Notes: a model not told the origin generated them from the sequence alone. DNA of 64,000 nt from Sphaerisporangium aureirubrum (GCF_042658925.1 NZ_JBHSRF010000024.1:1-64000), one strand, 5' to 3'; shown: positions 32,412-40,823, counted from the stretch's first letter. Program-made: numbers and translations.

Positions 32412-33941
32412 TTACTCCTGTCCCATTGTCATGTAGTGCATGAGCCGTTCCTGGGTGGCCTCCGAGCGGGGGACCTCACCGGTGACCCGGCCCTGTGAGA
32501 GCGTATAGATCCGGTCGCACAGGCCGAGCAGCTCGGGCAGCTCGGAGGAGATGACCAGCACCGCCTTGCCCTCGTCGGCGAGCCGGTTGATGATCGTGTA
32601 GATCTCGTACTTGGCGCCGACGTCGATGCCGCGGGTCGGCTCGTCCAGGATCAGCACGTCGGGGTCGGTGTAGATCCACTTGGACAGCACGACCTTCTGC
32701 TGGTTGCCGCCGCTGAGCTGCCCCACCACGCTCGCCACGCTGGGCGCCTTGATGTTCATGCTCTTGCGGTACTCCTCGGCGACCCGGTACTCCTCGTGCT
32801 CGTTGACCCAGCCGCGACGGCCGAGCCGGGGGAGACCCGCGGCGGAGACGTTGCGCTTGATGTCCTCGATGAGGTTGAGACCGTACCGTTTGCGGTCCTC
32901 GGTGGCGTACGCGATGCCGTGCCTGATGGCGTCCTGGACGCTGCGCAGCTCGATCTGGCGGCCGTCCTTGAAGATGCGGCCGGAGATGTTCACGCCGTAC
33001 GCGCGGCCGAACACGCTCATCGCGAGCTCGGTGCGCCCGGCGCCCATCAGCCCGGCGAGGCCGACGATCTCGCCGCGGCGCAGCGTGAGCCCGGCGCCGG
33101 AGACGACCTTGCGGCCGGGCTGGGCGGGACTGTGCACCGTCCAGTCCTCGATGCGCAGGATCTCCTCGCCGATGTGCGGCTCGTGCGGGGGGAAGCGGTT
33201 CTCCAGGTCACGGCCGACCATGCCGGAGATGATGCGGTCCTCGGTGACGGCGCCGGACGCCGTGTCCAGGGTCTCGATGGTCCGGCCGTCGCGCAGCACG
33301 GTGATCGAGTCGGCGATCGCGATGATCTCGTTCAGCTTGTGCGAGATGATCACGCAGGTGATGCCCTGGTCGCGCAGCCCGCGCAGCAGGTCGAGCAGGT
33401 GCGCCGAGTCGTCGTCGTTGAGCGCGGCGGTCGGCTCGTCCAGGATGAGCAGCCGCACCTCCTTGGACAGCGCCTTGGCGATCTCGACGAGCTGCTGCTT
33501 GCCGACGCCGATGTCGGAGATCTGCGTCGTCGGGCTCTCCCGCAGGCCGACCCGGGCCATCAGCTCGGCGGCGTCGCGGTTGGTGCGGTTCCAGTCGATG
33601 AACCCGCGGCTGGCCCGCTCGTTGCCGAGGAAGATGTTCTCGGCGACGGACAGCTGCGGGCACAGCGCCAGTTCCTGATGGATGATGACGATGCCGGCGT
33701 GCTCGCTGTTCCTGATCCCGCCGAACTCGCTGACCTGGCCGTCGAACTCGATCTCGCCCTCGTAGGTGCCGTGGGGGTACACCCCGGACAGCACCTTCAT
33801 CAGCGTCGACTTGCCGGCGCCGTTCTCGCCGCAGATGGCGTGGATCTCACCGCGGCGAACCGAGAGGTTCACGTCCTGCAGTGCCTTGACCCCCGGGAAG
33901 GTCTTGGTGATCCCGCGCATGCGCAAGATGTCATCGGTCAT
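32412..33941 (-). CDS. gguA: Sugar ABC transporter ATPase, duplicated-domain (GguA/XylG type)
   Basis: A 509-residue double ABC ATPase. N-half: Walker A GENGAGKST (~37-45), Q-loop IIHQELALCPQLSVAENIFLGNE, signature-like IGVGKQQLVEIAKAL and Walker B LLILDEPTAALND. C-half: GLMGAGRTELAMSVFG, signature LSGGNQQKVVLSKWI and VLILDEPTRGIDVGAK. The insertion GTYEGEIEFDGQ after the first Walker A region is typical of xylose/multiple-sugar ATPases. ATG 33941 is the start. It couples to the ChvE-like lipoprotein gene upstream and gguB downstream. Confidence 0.94.
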   Translation of the reverse strand: MTDDILRMRGITKTFPGVKALQDVNLSVRRGEIHAICGENGAGKSTLMKVLSGVYPHGTYEGEIEFDGQVSEFGGIRNSEHAGIVIIHQELALCPQLSVAENIFLGNERASRGFIDWNRTNRDAAELMARVGLRESPTTQISDIGVGKQQLVEIAKALSKEVRLLILDEPTAALNDDDSAHLLDLLRGLRDQGITCVIISHKLNEIIAIADSITVLRDGRTIETLDTASGAVTEDRIISGMVGRDLENRFPPHEPHIGEEILRIEDWTVHSPAQPGRKVVSGAGLTLRRGEIVGLAGLMGAGRTELAMSVFGRAYGVNISGRIFKDGRQIELRSVQDAIRHGIAYATEDRKRYGLNLIEDIKRNVSAAGLPRLGRRGWVNEHEEYRVAEEYRKSMNIKAPSVASVVGQLSGGNQQKVVLSKWIYTDPDVLILDEPTRGIDVGAKYEIYTIINRLADEGKAVLVISSELPELLGLCDRIYTLSQGRVTGEVPRSEATQERLMHYMTMGQE

Positions 33942-34008
33942 GTCTCATGTCCCCTCACGCGGGACCCGGGGGCGTGGCTCGCCCGCCCCCGGGACCCGAA
34001 GCGGATTA

Positions 34009-35145
34009 TCAGCCGCCGAGCTGCGCCGCAGTGTAGTAGCCGGTGTCGACGAGGGCCTTCTGGAGGTTGTCCTTGTAGACGATCACCGGTTCGAGCAGGT
34101 AGGACGGGACGACCTTGGAGCCGTTGTCGTAGTCGGTGGTGTTGTTCACCTCGGGCTTGCCGCCCTTCAGGACGGTGTCGGCCATCTTGACCGTCACCTC
34201 GGCGAGGTCGCGGGTGTCCTTGAAGATGGTGGCGTACTGCTCGCCCGCCATGATCGACTTCGCCGACGCCAGCTCGGCGTCCTGGCCGGTGACGATCGGG
34301 TACGGCTGGCCGGAGGTGCCGTAGCCGTTGCTCTTCAGCGCCGAGAGGATGCCGATGGACAGGCCGTCGTAGGGGGACAGCACGCCGTCGACCTTGTCAC
34401 CGCCGGTGTAGGTCTTGGTGAGGATGTCCTCCATGCGCTTCTGCGCGGTGGCGGGGTCCCAGCGCAGGATGGCGACCGTCTTGAAGTCGGTCTGGTCGCT
34501 CTTGACCTTCAGCACGCCCTTGTCGATGTAGGGCTTGAGCACCGACATGGCGCCGTTGAAGAAGAACGTGGCGTTGTTGTCGTCCGGCGAGCCGGCGAAC
34601 AGCTCGACGTTGAACGGGCCCTGCTCGGTGCCCTCGGTGCCGTCGGCGTTCTTGACCTTCAGGCCGACCAGCAGGGAGGTGGCCTGCTGCACGCCGACCT
34701 TGAAGTTGTCGAACGTGGTGTAGTAGTCGACGTTCGGGCTGTTGCGGATCAGCCGGTCGTAGGCGATGACCGGGATCTTGTTGTCCGCGGCCTGCTGAAG
34801 CTGCGTGGTGATCGCGGTGCCGTCGATGGAGGCCACGATCAGCAGGCGGGCGCCCTTGGTGATCTGGTTCTCGATCTGGTTGACCTGGGTGGGGATGTCG
34901 TTCTCCGCGTACTGCAGGTCGACCTTGTAGCCGAGCTTCTCCAGCTGCGACTTGACGTTCTCCCCGTCGTGGATCCAGCGTTCGGAGGATTTGGTCGGCA
35001 TGGTCACGCCGACCAGGGCGCCGCTGGTACCGGTGGACGCGACGTCACCGCCGCCACCGCCGGTCTTCTGGCTTGATCCGCACGCGGACATGGTGGCGAC
35101 GAGCGCGATGGCGGACACCATCGTCGCGATCCGTCCGAGCCTCAT
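34009..35145 (-). CDS. chvE: Sugar ABC transporter substrate-binding lipoprotein (ChvE/XylF type)
   Basis: A 378-residue lipoprotein. A signal peptide ends at a lipobox-like MSAC (Cys ~22), followed by a Gly/Ser linker and a periplasmic-binding-protein type I fold. Sugar-binding family segments include MPTKSSERWIHDGENVK, IPVIAYDRLIRNSPNVDYYTTFDNFKVG and LSPYDGLSIGILSALKSNGYG. ChvE-like proteins bind aldoses such as arabinose, xylose, galactose and glucose. ATG 35145 is the start; in-frame sequence further upstream is not protein-like. A LacI-type operator and TTGACA element lie ~120-145 bp upstream. Confidence 0.93.
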   Translation of the reverse strand: MRLGRIATMVSAIALVATMSACGSSQKTGGGGGDVASTGTSGALVGVTMPTKSSERWIHDGENVKSQLEKLGYKVDLQYAENDIPTQVNQIENQITKGARLLIVASIDGTAITTQLQQAADNKIPVIAYDRLIRNSPNVDYYTTFDNFKVGVQQATSLLVGLKVKNADGTEGTEQGPFNVELFAGSPDDNNATFFFNGAMSVLKPYIDKGVLKVKSDQTDFKTVAILRWDPATAQKRMEDILTKTYTGGDKVDGVLSPYDGLSIGILSALKSNGYGTSGQPYPIVTGQDAELASAKSIMAGEQYATIFKDTRDLAEVTVKMADTVLKGGKPEVNNTTDYDNGSKVVPSYLLEPVIVYKDNLQKALVDTGYYTAAQLGG

Positions 35146-35262
35146 GGTTGGTCTCCTAGCGAAGGGGATGGTACGCGGCGCCTCACGGGAGCCGGATCGT
35201 TCGCGGGGACACCTCCGCGCCGAACTGCGACGGTCGTGCGGCTTCGCACCTTGGACCTGAAG

Positions 35263-35276
35263 TGTTATCGCTAACA
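35263..35276 (-). promoter_or_regulatory. LacI-type operator upstream of the chvE operon
   Basis: TGTTATCGCTAACA differs from the symmetric TGTTAGCGCTAACA at one base. It lies just downstream (minus-strand sense) of a TTGACA hexamer at 35284-35289, at the expected -10 region. A bound repressor would block the promoter. The same motif occurs at 10235 and 10411 beside the arabinanase. Confidence 0.65.
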
Positions 35277-35283
35277 ATTGGCA

Positions 35284-35289
35284 TGTCAA
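35284..35289 (-). promoter_or_regulatory. Probable -35 element of the chvE operon
   Basis: A consensus TTGACA on the minus strand. The -10 sequence 16-17 bp further on is weak (TAACAC or AACACT) and overlaps the operator, so only the -35 is clear. The leader to the chvE ATG would be about 110 nt. Confidence 0.45.
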
Positions 35290-35515
35290 CGCCAAGCGAT
35301 AACGTCTCGGAAACAGTGCCTTAACCTCGCACTGACATGGGGGTCCTGGAGCGGCGGGAGGCCCTGGCCTGCTGGGATCGGTCCGGTTGAGCGCTCTCAT
35401 GGCGTGGGCGAGATCACATCTCCCGGGGCCTCGTCCCGGTGGTGACGGCACGTAGGAGCCGCCTCGCTCGCCGTGTCCGGCCCGGAGGTGGAGCGGGGCG
35501 CGGCCGGGCCGGCCG

Positions 35516-35524
35516 GAAAGTTTC
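35516..35524. promoter_or_regulatory. GAAAGTTTC element, upstream copy
   Basis: GAAA-G-TTTC, centred exactly 63 bp (about six helical turns) upstream of a GAAA-C-TTTC copy in the monooxygenase promoter. The same-face spacing suggests cooperative binding of one regulator (inference). Confidence 0.55.
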
Positions 35525-35567
35525 ACAGCCATCTTGACAGATCCGCCGACGGTCTTCCAACGGCCTA

Positions 35568-35596
35568 TTTACTCTTAGGAAACTTTCTTTTATGTT
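35568..35596 (+). promoter_or_regulatory. Promoter of the polysaccharide monooxygenase with operator in the spacer
   Basis: TTTACT (35568-35573), 17 bp, then TATGTT (35591-35596), each matching consensus at four of six bases. The dyad GAAACTTTC (35579-35587) lies wholly between the two boxes, the classic position for repression. The leader would be about 26 nt and contains AAGGAG. Confidence 0.55.
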
Positions 35597-35628
35597 GGCG
35601 GCATCCCCCCAGCAAGAAGGAGTACGGT

Positions 35629-36366
35629 ATGCGAAGAACGATCATGGTGGTGGCGACGGCCTTGCTCACCGCGGGGGTAACGGTGCTGTCGGCCGCGCCC
35701 GCCCTCGCCCACGGGTACATCTCCTCCCCGCCGAGCAGGCAGGCGCTGTGCGCCCAGGGCCGGGTCGCCAACTGCGGCGACATCATCTACGAGCCGCAGA
35801 GCGTCGAGGGACCGAAGGGCCAGCGCAACTGCCACGGCGGCGTCGCCCGGTTCGCGCAGCTCAGCGACGAGAGCAAGAACTGGCCCGCCACCTCGGTCGG
35901 CACCACGGTCAACTTCAACTGGATCCTCACCGCCCGCCACGCCACCAGCACCTGGGAGTACTACATCGGCAACACCCGGGTCGCCCTGTTCAACGACGGG
36001 GGACGCCAGCCCGGGGCCACCGTGCAGCACACCGTGAACCTGTCCGGCTTCGGCGGACGGCAGAAGCTGCTGGCCATCTGGAACATCGCCGACACCGTCA
36101 ACGCGTTCTACGCCTGCGTCGACCTGCAGATCGGCGGCGGCGGCCCCGGCCCGACGCCGACCCCGACGCCGACCGTCACCCCGACCAGGACCCCCACCCC
36201 CACACCCACCGTGACCGCCCCGGGCGGCACCTGGGCCGCCGGCACCTACTACGCCGTCGGCGCCCAGGTCACCTACGGCGGGCTCCGCTACCGCTGCCTC
36301 CAGGCCCACACCGCCCTGACCGGCTGGGAGCCGCCGAACGTCCCGGCCCTCTGGCAGCGCATCTGA
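35629..36366 (+). CDS. Secreted AA10 lytic polysaccharide monooxygenase with C-terminal chitin/cellulose-binding module
   Basis: A 245-residue copper enzyme that oxidatively cleaves chitin or cellulose. The signal peptide ends ALA, leaving His28 as the mature N-terminus (HGYISSPPSRQALC), which with a second His forms the copper histidine brace. The catalytic domain contains NCGDIIYEPQSVEG, FNWILTARHATSTWEYYIG (second brace His) and LAIWNIADTVNAFYACVDLQI, with an AA10-type pattern. A PT-repeat linker (~173-193) leads to a C-terminal CBM5/12-like module, TWAAGTYYAVGAQVTYGGLRYRCLQAHTALTGWEPPNVPALW. ATG 35629 follows AAGGAG. It is a single-gene unit ended by a hairpin. Confidence 0.93.
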   Translation: MRRTIMVVATALLTAGVTVLSAAPALAHGYISSPPSRQALCAQGRVANCGDIIYEPQSVEGPKGQRNCHGGVARFAQLSDESKNWPATSVGTTVNFNWILTARHATSTWEYYIGNTRVALFNDGGRQPGATVQHTVNLSGFGGRQKLLAIWNIADTVNAFYACVDLQIGGGGPGPTPTPTPTVTPTRTPTPTPTVTAPGGTWAAGTYYAVGAQVTYGGLRYRCLQAHTALTGWEPPNVPALWQRI

Positions 36367-36382
36367 CCTGACCCCTCTTCCC

Positions 36383-36412
36383 GTGGGCGCCGCCGGGGGG
36401 CGCGGCGCCCAC
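36383..36412 (+). terminator. Hairpin after the monooxygenase
   Basis: Perfect 10 bp arms, GTGGGCGCCG (36383-36392) and CGGCGCCCAC (36403-36412), with a 10 nt loop, 17 bp after the stop codon. Confidence 0.75.
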
Positions 36413-36492
36413 ACCCATCGGCGGCCCGGCGGCGACCTGGCCCCGTCGGCCGTCCGGCCCGTCCGGCCCACCGACCATCCCGACCATCCGTT

Positions 36493-36636
36493 CCCATGAC
36501 GGCCCGTTCCCGTGACGTCCCGGCCCCATGACGGCCCGGTCCCATCGGTCCGGCTCCATCGGTCCGGCCCCATCCGTCCGGCCTGGCCCATGACGGCCTG
36601 GCCCCATCCGTCCGGCCTGGCCCATGACTGCCCGGC
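36493..36636. repeat. Degenerate minisatellite of CCATGACGGCC / CCATCCGTCCGG units
   Basis: A run of short related units, 14-19 bp each, built from CCATGACGGCC-like and CCATC(G/C)GTCCGG-like words. The right end contains a 34 bp unit duplicated almost exactly (36567-36600 and 36601-36634). It fills most of the 320 bp between the monooxygenase terminator and the DUF305 gene. No coding function is seen. Confidence 0.7.
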
Positions 36637-36686
36637 CGCGTGCCACCCCCGCCGTACGCCACCCCCGAGGACGAGAGGCGGAGCCC

Positions 36687-37283
36687 ATGAGACGCATCGC
36701 CCCGCTGGCCGCCGCCGCGGTCCTGGCGGCCGCGGCCGGATGCGGGACGGCCACCGCCTCGCCCGGCGCGGCGCCGCCCGGCCGCCCCACCCCCGGAGCC
36801 TTCGCGCGGGAGGCCTCCGCCGCGTTCAACGACGCCGACGTCGCCTTCCTGCAGATGATGATCCCGCACCACCGCCAGGGCATGCGGATGGCCGGCCTCG
36901 CCGCCGAGCGCGCCACCCGGCCCGACGTGCGGGCCCTCGGCGCGGCCGTCGCCGCCACCCAGGGCGACGAGGTGCGCGACATGACGATGTGGCTGCTCGG
37001 CTGGCGCCGCCCCCTGGACGCCGCCCCGCACGCGCACGACGAGCACGCGCGGCTGCACGCCACCGACCCCGCGGGCATCGACGCGCTCGGGAGGCTCACC
37101 GGCGCCCGCTTCGAGCAGACGTTCCTCAACATGCTGATCGCCCACCAGCACAACGCCGTCGAGATGGCGCGCACCGAGACGCGGACGGGAGTGAGTCCTG
37201 AGGCCAAGGATCTGGCCCGGCGCATCGACCTTTCGCGCACAGCGCAGATCCGGCAGATGCTCGGCCAGCTGGGCACCGGGTGA
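36687..37283 (+). CDS. DUF305 family lipoprotein
   Basis: A 198-residue exported lipoprotein. The signal peptide ends at AAAAGC (lipobox Cys ~18). The DUF305 body has its two histidine/methionine-rich motifs, FLQMMIPHHRQGMRMAGLA (~53-71) and FLNMLIAHQHNAVEMARTE (~150-168), suited to binding a metal such as copper, which is often suggested for the family. ATG 36687 follows AGGCGGAG; an upstream in-frame ATG lies in the minisatellite and is rejected. No copper-resistance gene is adjacent. Confidence 0.88.
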   Translation: MRRIAPLAAAAVLAAAAGCGTATASPGAAPPGRPTPGAFAREASAAFNDADVAFLQMMIPHHRQGMRMAGLAAERATRPDVRALGAAVAATQGDEVRDMTMWLLGWRRPLDAAPHAHDEHARLHATDPAGIDALGRLTGARFEQTFLNMLIAHQHNAVEMARTETRTGVSPEAKDLARRIDLSRTAQIRQMLGQLGTG

Positions 37284-37332
37284 ACCCCCCTCAACTGGTC
37301 CCCTTAGGCGGGTTCCCCGCGTCGGCATAACG

Positions 37333-37345
37333 TTGCATAATGCAA
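37333..37345. promoter_or_regulatory. TTGCATAATGCAA palindrome
   Basis: A 13 bp perfect dyad containing a -10-like CATAAT, 50 bp upstream of the RsbW-like gene. It is a plausible promoter-operator. No regulator can be assigned. Confidence 0.4.
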
Positions 37346-37394
37346 GTCCGATAACAGGGCGACCGATGCCGCCAAGACGCGGGGGGCGCGCGGA

Positions 37395-37832
37395 GTGCTA
37401 CTGAACGAACGTGTCACGCGCCGCTCCGGCGGAAGAGGCGCCGAGACTCTCACGCTGACCAGCCCGCCGTTGCCGTCCGCGCCCCAGCAGGCCAGGGACA
37501 TGGCCCTGTCCGCCGTGCTGGCCTGGTCGCTGCCGGTGGACCCCGACGAGCTGTGCCTGGTCACCGGGGAACTGGTCGCCAACGCCGTCACTCACGCGGG
37601 CACCATGATCAGCGTACGCATCCGCACCCGCGGCGCCGCCGTCCGGGTCGAGGTGACCGACCGCGACGGCCGCCCGCCCCTGCTGTTCGCCCCCGGCCGC
37701 TCCGACGAGACCCATTGGGGTCTGGTCGTGGTGGCCGCCCTGGCGTCCCGCTGGGGCTACGAGCGCCTCCCCACCGGCAAGGTGGTCTGGGCCGAGGTCG
37801 ACTTCGCGCCCGACCCGGTCCCGGTAGGCTGA
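37395..37832 (+). CDS. RsbW-like ATP-binding protein (HATPase_c_2)
   Basis: A 145-residue GHKL-fold protein. The N-box is LVTGELVANAVTHAGT (~56-71), followed by VRVEVTDRDGRPPLLF and WGLVVVAALASRWGYERLPTGKVVWAEV. Its G2 glycine region reads THWGLVVVAAL, slightly divergent from the GRGL form of the paralogue at 15309-15695. Such solo proteins are numerous in actinomycetes and may act on sigma factors or signalling partners. GTG 37395 is the start. No HTH/DUF397 pair is adjacent. Confidence 0.82.
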   Translation: MLLNERVTRRSGGRGAETLTLTSPPLPSAPQQARDMALSAVLAWSLPVDPDELCLVTGELVANAVTHAGTMISVRIRTRGAAVRVEVTDRDGRPPLLFAPGRSDETHWGLVVVAALASRWGYERLPTGKVVWAEVDFAPDPVPVG

Positions 37833-37902
37833 CCGCCTCGCCCCGGCGAGCCCGGCGGGTGTCCCGTGCCCGCACGGCGGTCCGGCGTCCGGGAGGCACC
37901 AG

Positions 37903-38355
37903 GTGAGGCGACTCGTGGCCCGGCTCTGGCACGCGCTGTCCGGCCCGCTGCAATGGCGGGTCGTCTACCTGCGCAACGCCAGGTTCGTGGCCGGCGTCAC
38001 CGGCGTCGTCCGCGACGCGGACGGCAACGTGCTGCTGCTCAGGCACCGCCTGTGGCCGCCGTCGCGCCCCTGGGGTCTGCCGAGCGGATACGCCGAGCGG
38101 GGCGAGACCTTCGAGGACACCGTCGCGCGCGAGGTCCGCGAGGAGACCGGCCTGGAGGTGAAGGTCGGCCGCCTCGCCTACCTCGGCACCGGCTACCGCA
38201 TGCGCGTGGAGGCCGCCTACGAGGCCCGCCTCGTCGGCGGCACCCTCCGCGTGGACCCCAAGGAGATCCTGGAGGCCCGCTGGTTCACCCCGGCCGCCCT
38301 GCCCGAGGGCCTGCAGGACCTCCACCGCCGCCTGATCCTCGGCGAACCGGACTAG
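37903..38355 (+). CDS. NUDIX hydrolase
   Basis: A 150-residue pyrophosphohydrolase. The Nudix box GX5EX7REUXEEXGU is intact: G-YAERG-E-TFEDTVA-REVREETGLEV (~81-105). The substrate is a nucleoside diphosphate linked to an unknown group; specificity is not visible. The N-terminal 25 residues (LARLWHALSGPLQWRVVYL) are hydrophobic/aromatic, as in some MutT-like proteins annotated near NADH pyrophosphatases. GTG 37903 follows GGGAGG. It lies 70 bp after the RsbW-like gene on the same strand. Confidence 0.9.
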   Translation: MRRLVARLWHALSGPLQWRVVYLRNARFVAGVTGVVRDADGNVLLLRHRLWPPSRPWGLPSGYAERGETFEDTVAREVREETGLEVKVGRLAYLGTGYRMRVEAAYEARLVGGTLRVDPKEILEARWFTPAALPEGLQDLHRRLILGEPD

Positions 38356-38395
38356 CCGCACGCGGGGACGAGGGCGCCGTCCCGGGTGCGTCGAG

Positions 38396-39472
38396 TCACC
38401 AGCCCCAGGCTTTCCGCGCCTGCTGCTCGTCGAAGCCGACCAGCGAGGCCAGGAGCAGGTAGAGAGCCCTGTCGTCGCGCTCCCTGGCCTTCTCCGCCGT
38501 GCGGCCCGCAGTGCTCTCGAGTTCGGGCTGCTTGTCGGCGGTGCTCAGCGCGCCGGCGAGAATGCCCCGGATGTTCTGCTCGCCACGCGCCCTGTAGCGG
38601 TCCATCAGGTAGGTCAGGTAGTCCCACGAGGCGAGGAGCACCTTGGGCTGCTCGTCCGCCGAGACCACGATGGCGTCGTCGGGACCTGCGATGTGGCACT
38701 TGGCCGCCGTGTAGACGGCCCGGGTGTGCGCGGCGGTGAGGCGGTCCAGCGCGTCGACGGTCCTGCGGATCGAGCCGACCCAGCCGCTCAGGGAGTCCTG
38801 TGCGGTGAACAGGACGACGCTCAGCTCGCCGTTCGCGGTGAGGTCGGCCCCGGCCAAGGTCGCCCGCGTGAGGAAGTCCGTCATGTGCGCCGCGATCGTC
38901 TCCGATGACGTGCCCGCATCGGCGTGCGACAGGTAGGAGATCCGCGCCGTGCGGCTCCACATGGCCAGCGCGGTACAGGTGTGGATACGCGTCGTCCACG
39001 CCGTCCCGCCTCCGACGTGGTAGTACTGCTGGTCCGGCGCGTCACCGGTCTTGTCGTCGATGTCCTGCTCGATCGATACGCCGATCTCCGACAACCGGAG
39101 GGGGGCGCTTCGCGCCGGGTCCACGAGGTCGACCCGGCGATTCTGGTCGCCGATGACGAGTTTGAGCCCGTCCACGCCACCCACCTCGTCGAGGGTGCCG
39201 TAGAGCCAGAGCCGCGTGCCCTCCGGGTAGGCGCCGCGCAGCTCGGCGGAGAAGGGGATGACCTGCCCTGTCTCGTCGACGCCGCACCCCTTGACGACCG
39301 AGCCCGCCACACCGGGAGTGATGCTGCCGACCTCCCTCGCCGAGGCGAGCGTGTAGGTCACGATCGTGTTCACGGGGGAGACCCCCCGCAGCCCGGCCGG
39401 GATGTCGTAGGTGTTCCCGGTCTTGAGATCGCGCAGGACGCCGGGAGTCATGAAGATCTTGCCGTTGGGCAT
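38396..39472 (-). CDS. Uncharacterised 358-aa protein with a possible CheD-like Cys/His/Thr triad
   Basis: No family is recognised across the full length. Residues ~1-120 form a soluble beta-rich region (SPVNTIVTYTLASAREVGS, GTRLWLYGTLDEVGG). From ~155 the sequence reads WTTRIHTCTALAMWSRTARISYLSHAD. The arrangement Thr160, Cys166 and His183 has the spacing (-6 and +17 from Cys) of the catalytic Thr-Cys-His of CheD receptor deamidases, and surrounding residues are similar in kind (C-x-A-x-x-M ... A-x-x-x-x-x-x-H). The C-terminal third is helical and charged. No chemotaxis genes are nearby. ATG 39472 follows TGGAG. Function beyond a suspected Cys hydrolase/deamidase fold is inference. Confidence 0.7.
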   Translation of the reverse strand: MPNGKIFMTPGVLRDLKTGNTYDIPAGLRGVSPVNTIVTYTLASAREVGSITPGVAGSVVKGCGVDETGQVIPFSAELRGAYPEGTRLWLYGTLDEVGGVDGLKLVIGDQNRRVDLVDPARSAPLRLSEIGVSIEQDIDDKTGDAPDQQYYHVGGGTAWTTRIHTCTALAMWSRTARISYLSHADAGTSSETIAAHMTDFLTRATLAGADLTANGELSVVLFTAQDSLSGWVGSIRRTVDALDRLTAAHTRAVYTAAKCHIAGPDDAIVVSADEQPKVLLASWDYLTYLMDRYRARGEQNIRGILAGALSTADKQPELESTAGRTAEKARERDDRALYLLLASLVGFDEQQARKAWGW

Positions 39473-40050
39473 TGCAACGCTCCAAGTGAGGGGGATGGCC
39501 CGTTTCCGGGCAGCCGAATAACCAGGATGAGGAAATGGCCGCGGGCTCTCACGCGAATCACACCCCGGGCGTGAGCGGCCCGAAATCACGAATATGGGCC
39601 GGACTGACCATTGATCGCCCCGGCGCCTTCCGAACCATAACATTCACCCCGACCCTCAACCAGCAAATGACGACAAGCCCCAAAAATTCAGAATAAAAGT
39701 CCCCGCAACCCGCCCCCACCTGCCCCTGAACACCAGCCAAGCCACCCACGCCTCTGATCTCCTCCATAATGCCAAGCCGGTAAATCGCATTAATCACCTC
39801 TGATTAAATACACCCCCCGCTCGCCTCCGTTCTTGTACGGGGGATACCCCCGCGCCCCCCGGGGCCTGCGCGCCCCCCCGGGGCCTGCGCGTCACCTCGG
39901 CGCCATCGTGGGATCCGGGGGCCCACCGCTTCACGCGGCGAGCATGAGCCCGCGTCCGTCCCGGCGCCGACGCGACGCGACGAACCCGATGATCAGGCCC
40001 GCGATCACCGGGCAGCCCTCCGGCGCCGGTCGGCGGGACGCGGCACGGCG
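39473..40050. other. Non-coding upstream region of the CheD-like gene
   Basis: About 580 bp with lower GC between 39560 and 39830. It likely contains the promoter of the minus-strand gene, but no clear -35/-10 pair is visible. At 39851-39887 a ~18 bp unit containing CCCCCGGGGCCTG occurs twice in tandem; it resembles a decayed piece of the larger repeat that follows. No gene is supported. Confidence 0.5.
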
Positions 40051-40575
40051 AATCCGGCGCCGCCTTACGGCGGGCAACCCGGCGTGTGCGAGCGTCGGGG
40101 GAAAGGTCCTCGCGGAGGGCGCGCTCCGCGCGAAAGGCGCAAGGGCTGTTCTCCCGCGGGGGACACCCCCGCACCCCCGGCCCTGCCGGGCTCATGGTGC
40201 TCCACCGCGACGCGTTCCGTCGGGCCGGTGTCCCGCCGTATGACGGCGCCGTGTTCGCCGTACCACTTCCCGCCGACCCGGCGCCGATAAGGCGAACCCA
40301 ACGAGGCGACGGGACTCCGGCGCCGCCTTACGGCGGACAACCCGGCGTGTGCGAGCGTCGGGGAAAAGGTCCTCACGGAGGACGCGCTCCGCGCGAAAGG
40401 CGCGAGGGCTGTTCTCCTGCGGGGGACACCCCCGCACCCCCGGCCCTGCCGGGCTCCTATCGCTTCACCGCGATCGATTCCGTTGGGCCGGTGTCTCGCC
40501 GTACGACGGCGCCGTGTTCGCCGTACAACTTCCCGCCGACCCGGCGCCGGTAAGGCGACCCCGGCAGGGCGATGG
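40051..40575 (+). repeat. Two tandem ~263 bp repeat units (left block)
   Basis: The landmark CGCCTTACGG occurs at 40061 and 40324, and CCGGCCCTGCCGGGCT at 40177 and 40440, giving a 263 bp period. Each unit contains several strong hairpins, including GCGGGGG-ACA-CCCCCGC, CCGGC/GCCGG and CGCCGTATGACGGCG. The same unit occurs twice in inverted orientation at 43945-44390. The period is not a multiple of three, so the open frames in it are unlikely to be genes. Confidence 0.85.
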
Positions 40576-40823
40576 GCTTCGGCGAGACCGAGGAGGCGAC
40601 GGGGCCTCGGCGGCGCCGCTGGGGGCGCGATCGTGTGCGCCTAGGTGGTGTCGCGATGCCACACGGTGGGTCAGGGCGCCGGTGGCCGTGCCGGGTGGCG
40701 CTTGTGAGTCGAGCGGCCTGCTCGGGCTCAGCGGCCGCGTCCCGCCTGGATAGCGTGACCGGCGGGATCACCGGGCGGGGGCGCCGAGGGCCGGGCTGGA
40801 TCGTCGCCGCTGGTGACGTTCCG

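Larger units (their letters stand above)
35146..35628. other. 483 bp divergent control region
   Basis: This region lies between chvE (-) and the polysaccharide monooxygenase (+). It contains no credible gene. It holds a LacI-type operator with a TTGACA element for the minus strand and two GAAA-S-TTTC elements plus a promoter for the plus strand, described separately. Confidence 0.7.

Noticed and set aside
39558..39797. Minus-strand 79-codon frame upstream of the CheD-like gene
   Set aside because: No domain, and a composition typical of non-coding DNA. Its GGAGGAG-like sequence is internal to the frame and does not precede its start.
40086..40553. Open frames through the 264 bp repeats (also 43860-44315)
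   Set aside because: They are Arg/Pro/Gly-rich, the repeat period is not a multiple of three so frames are not conserved between units, and there is no Shine-Dalgarno. The repeat is better explained as structured non-coding DNA.
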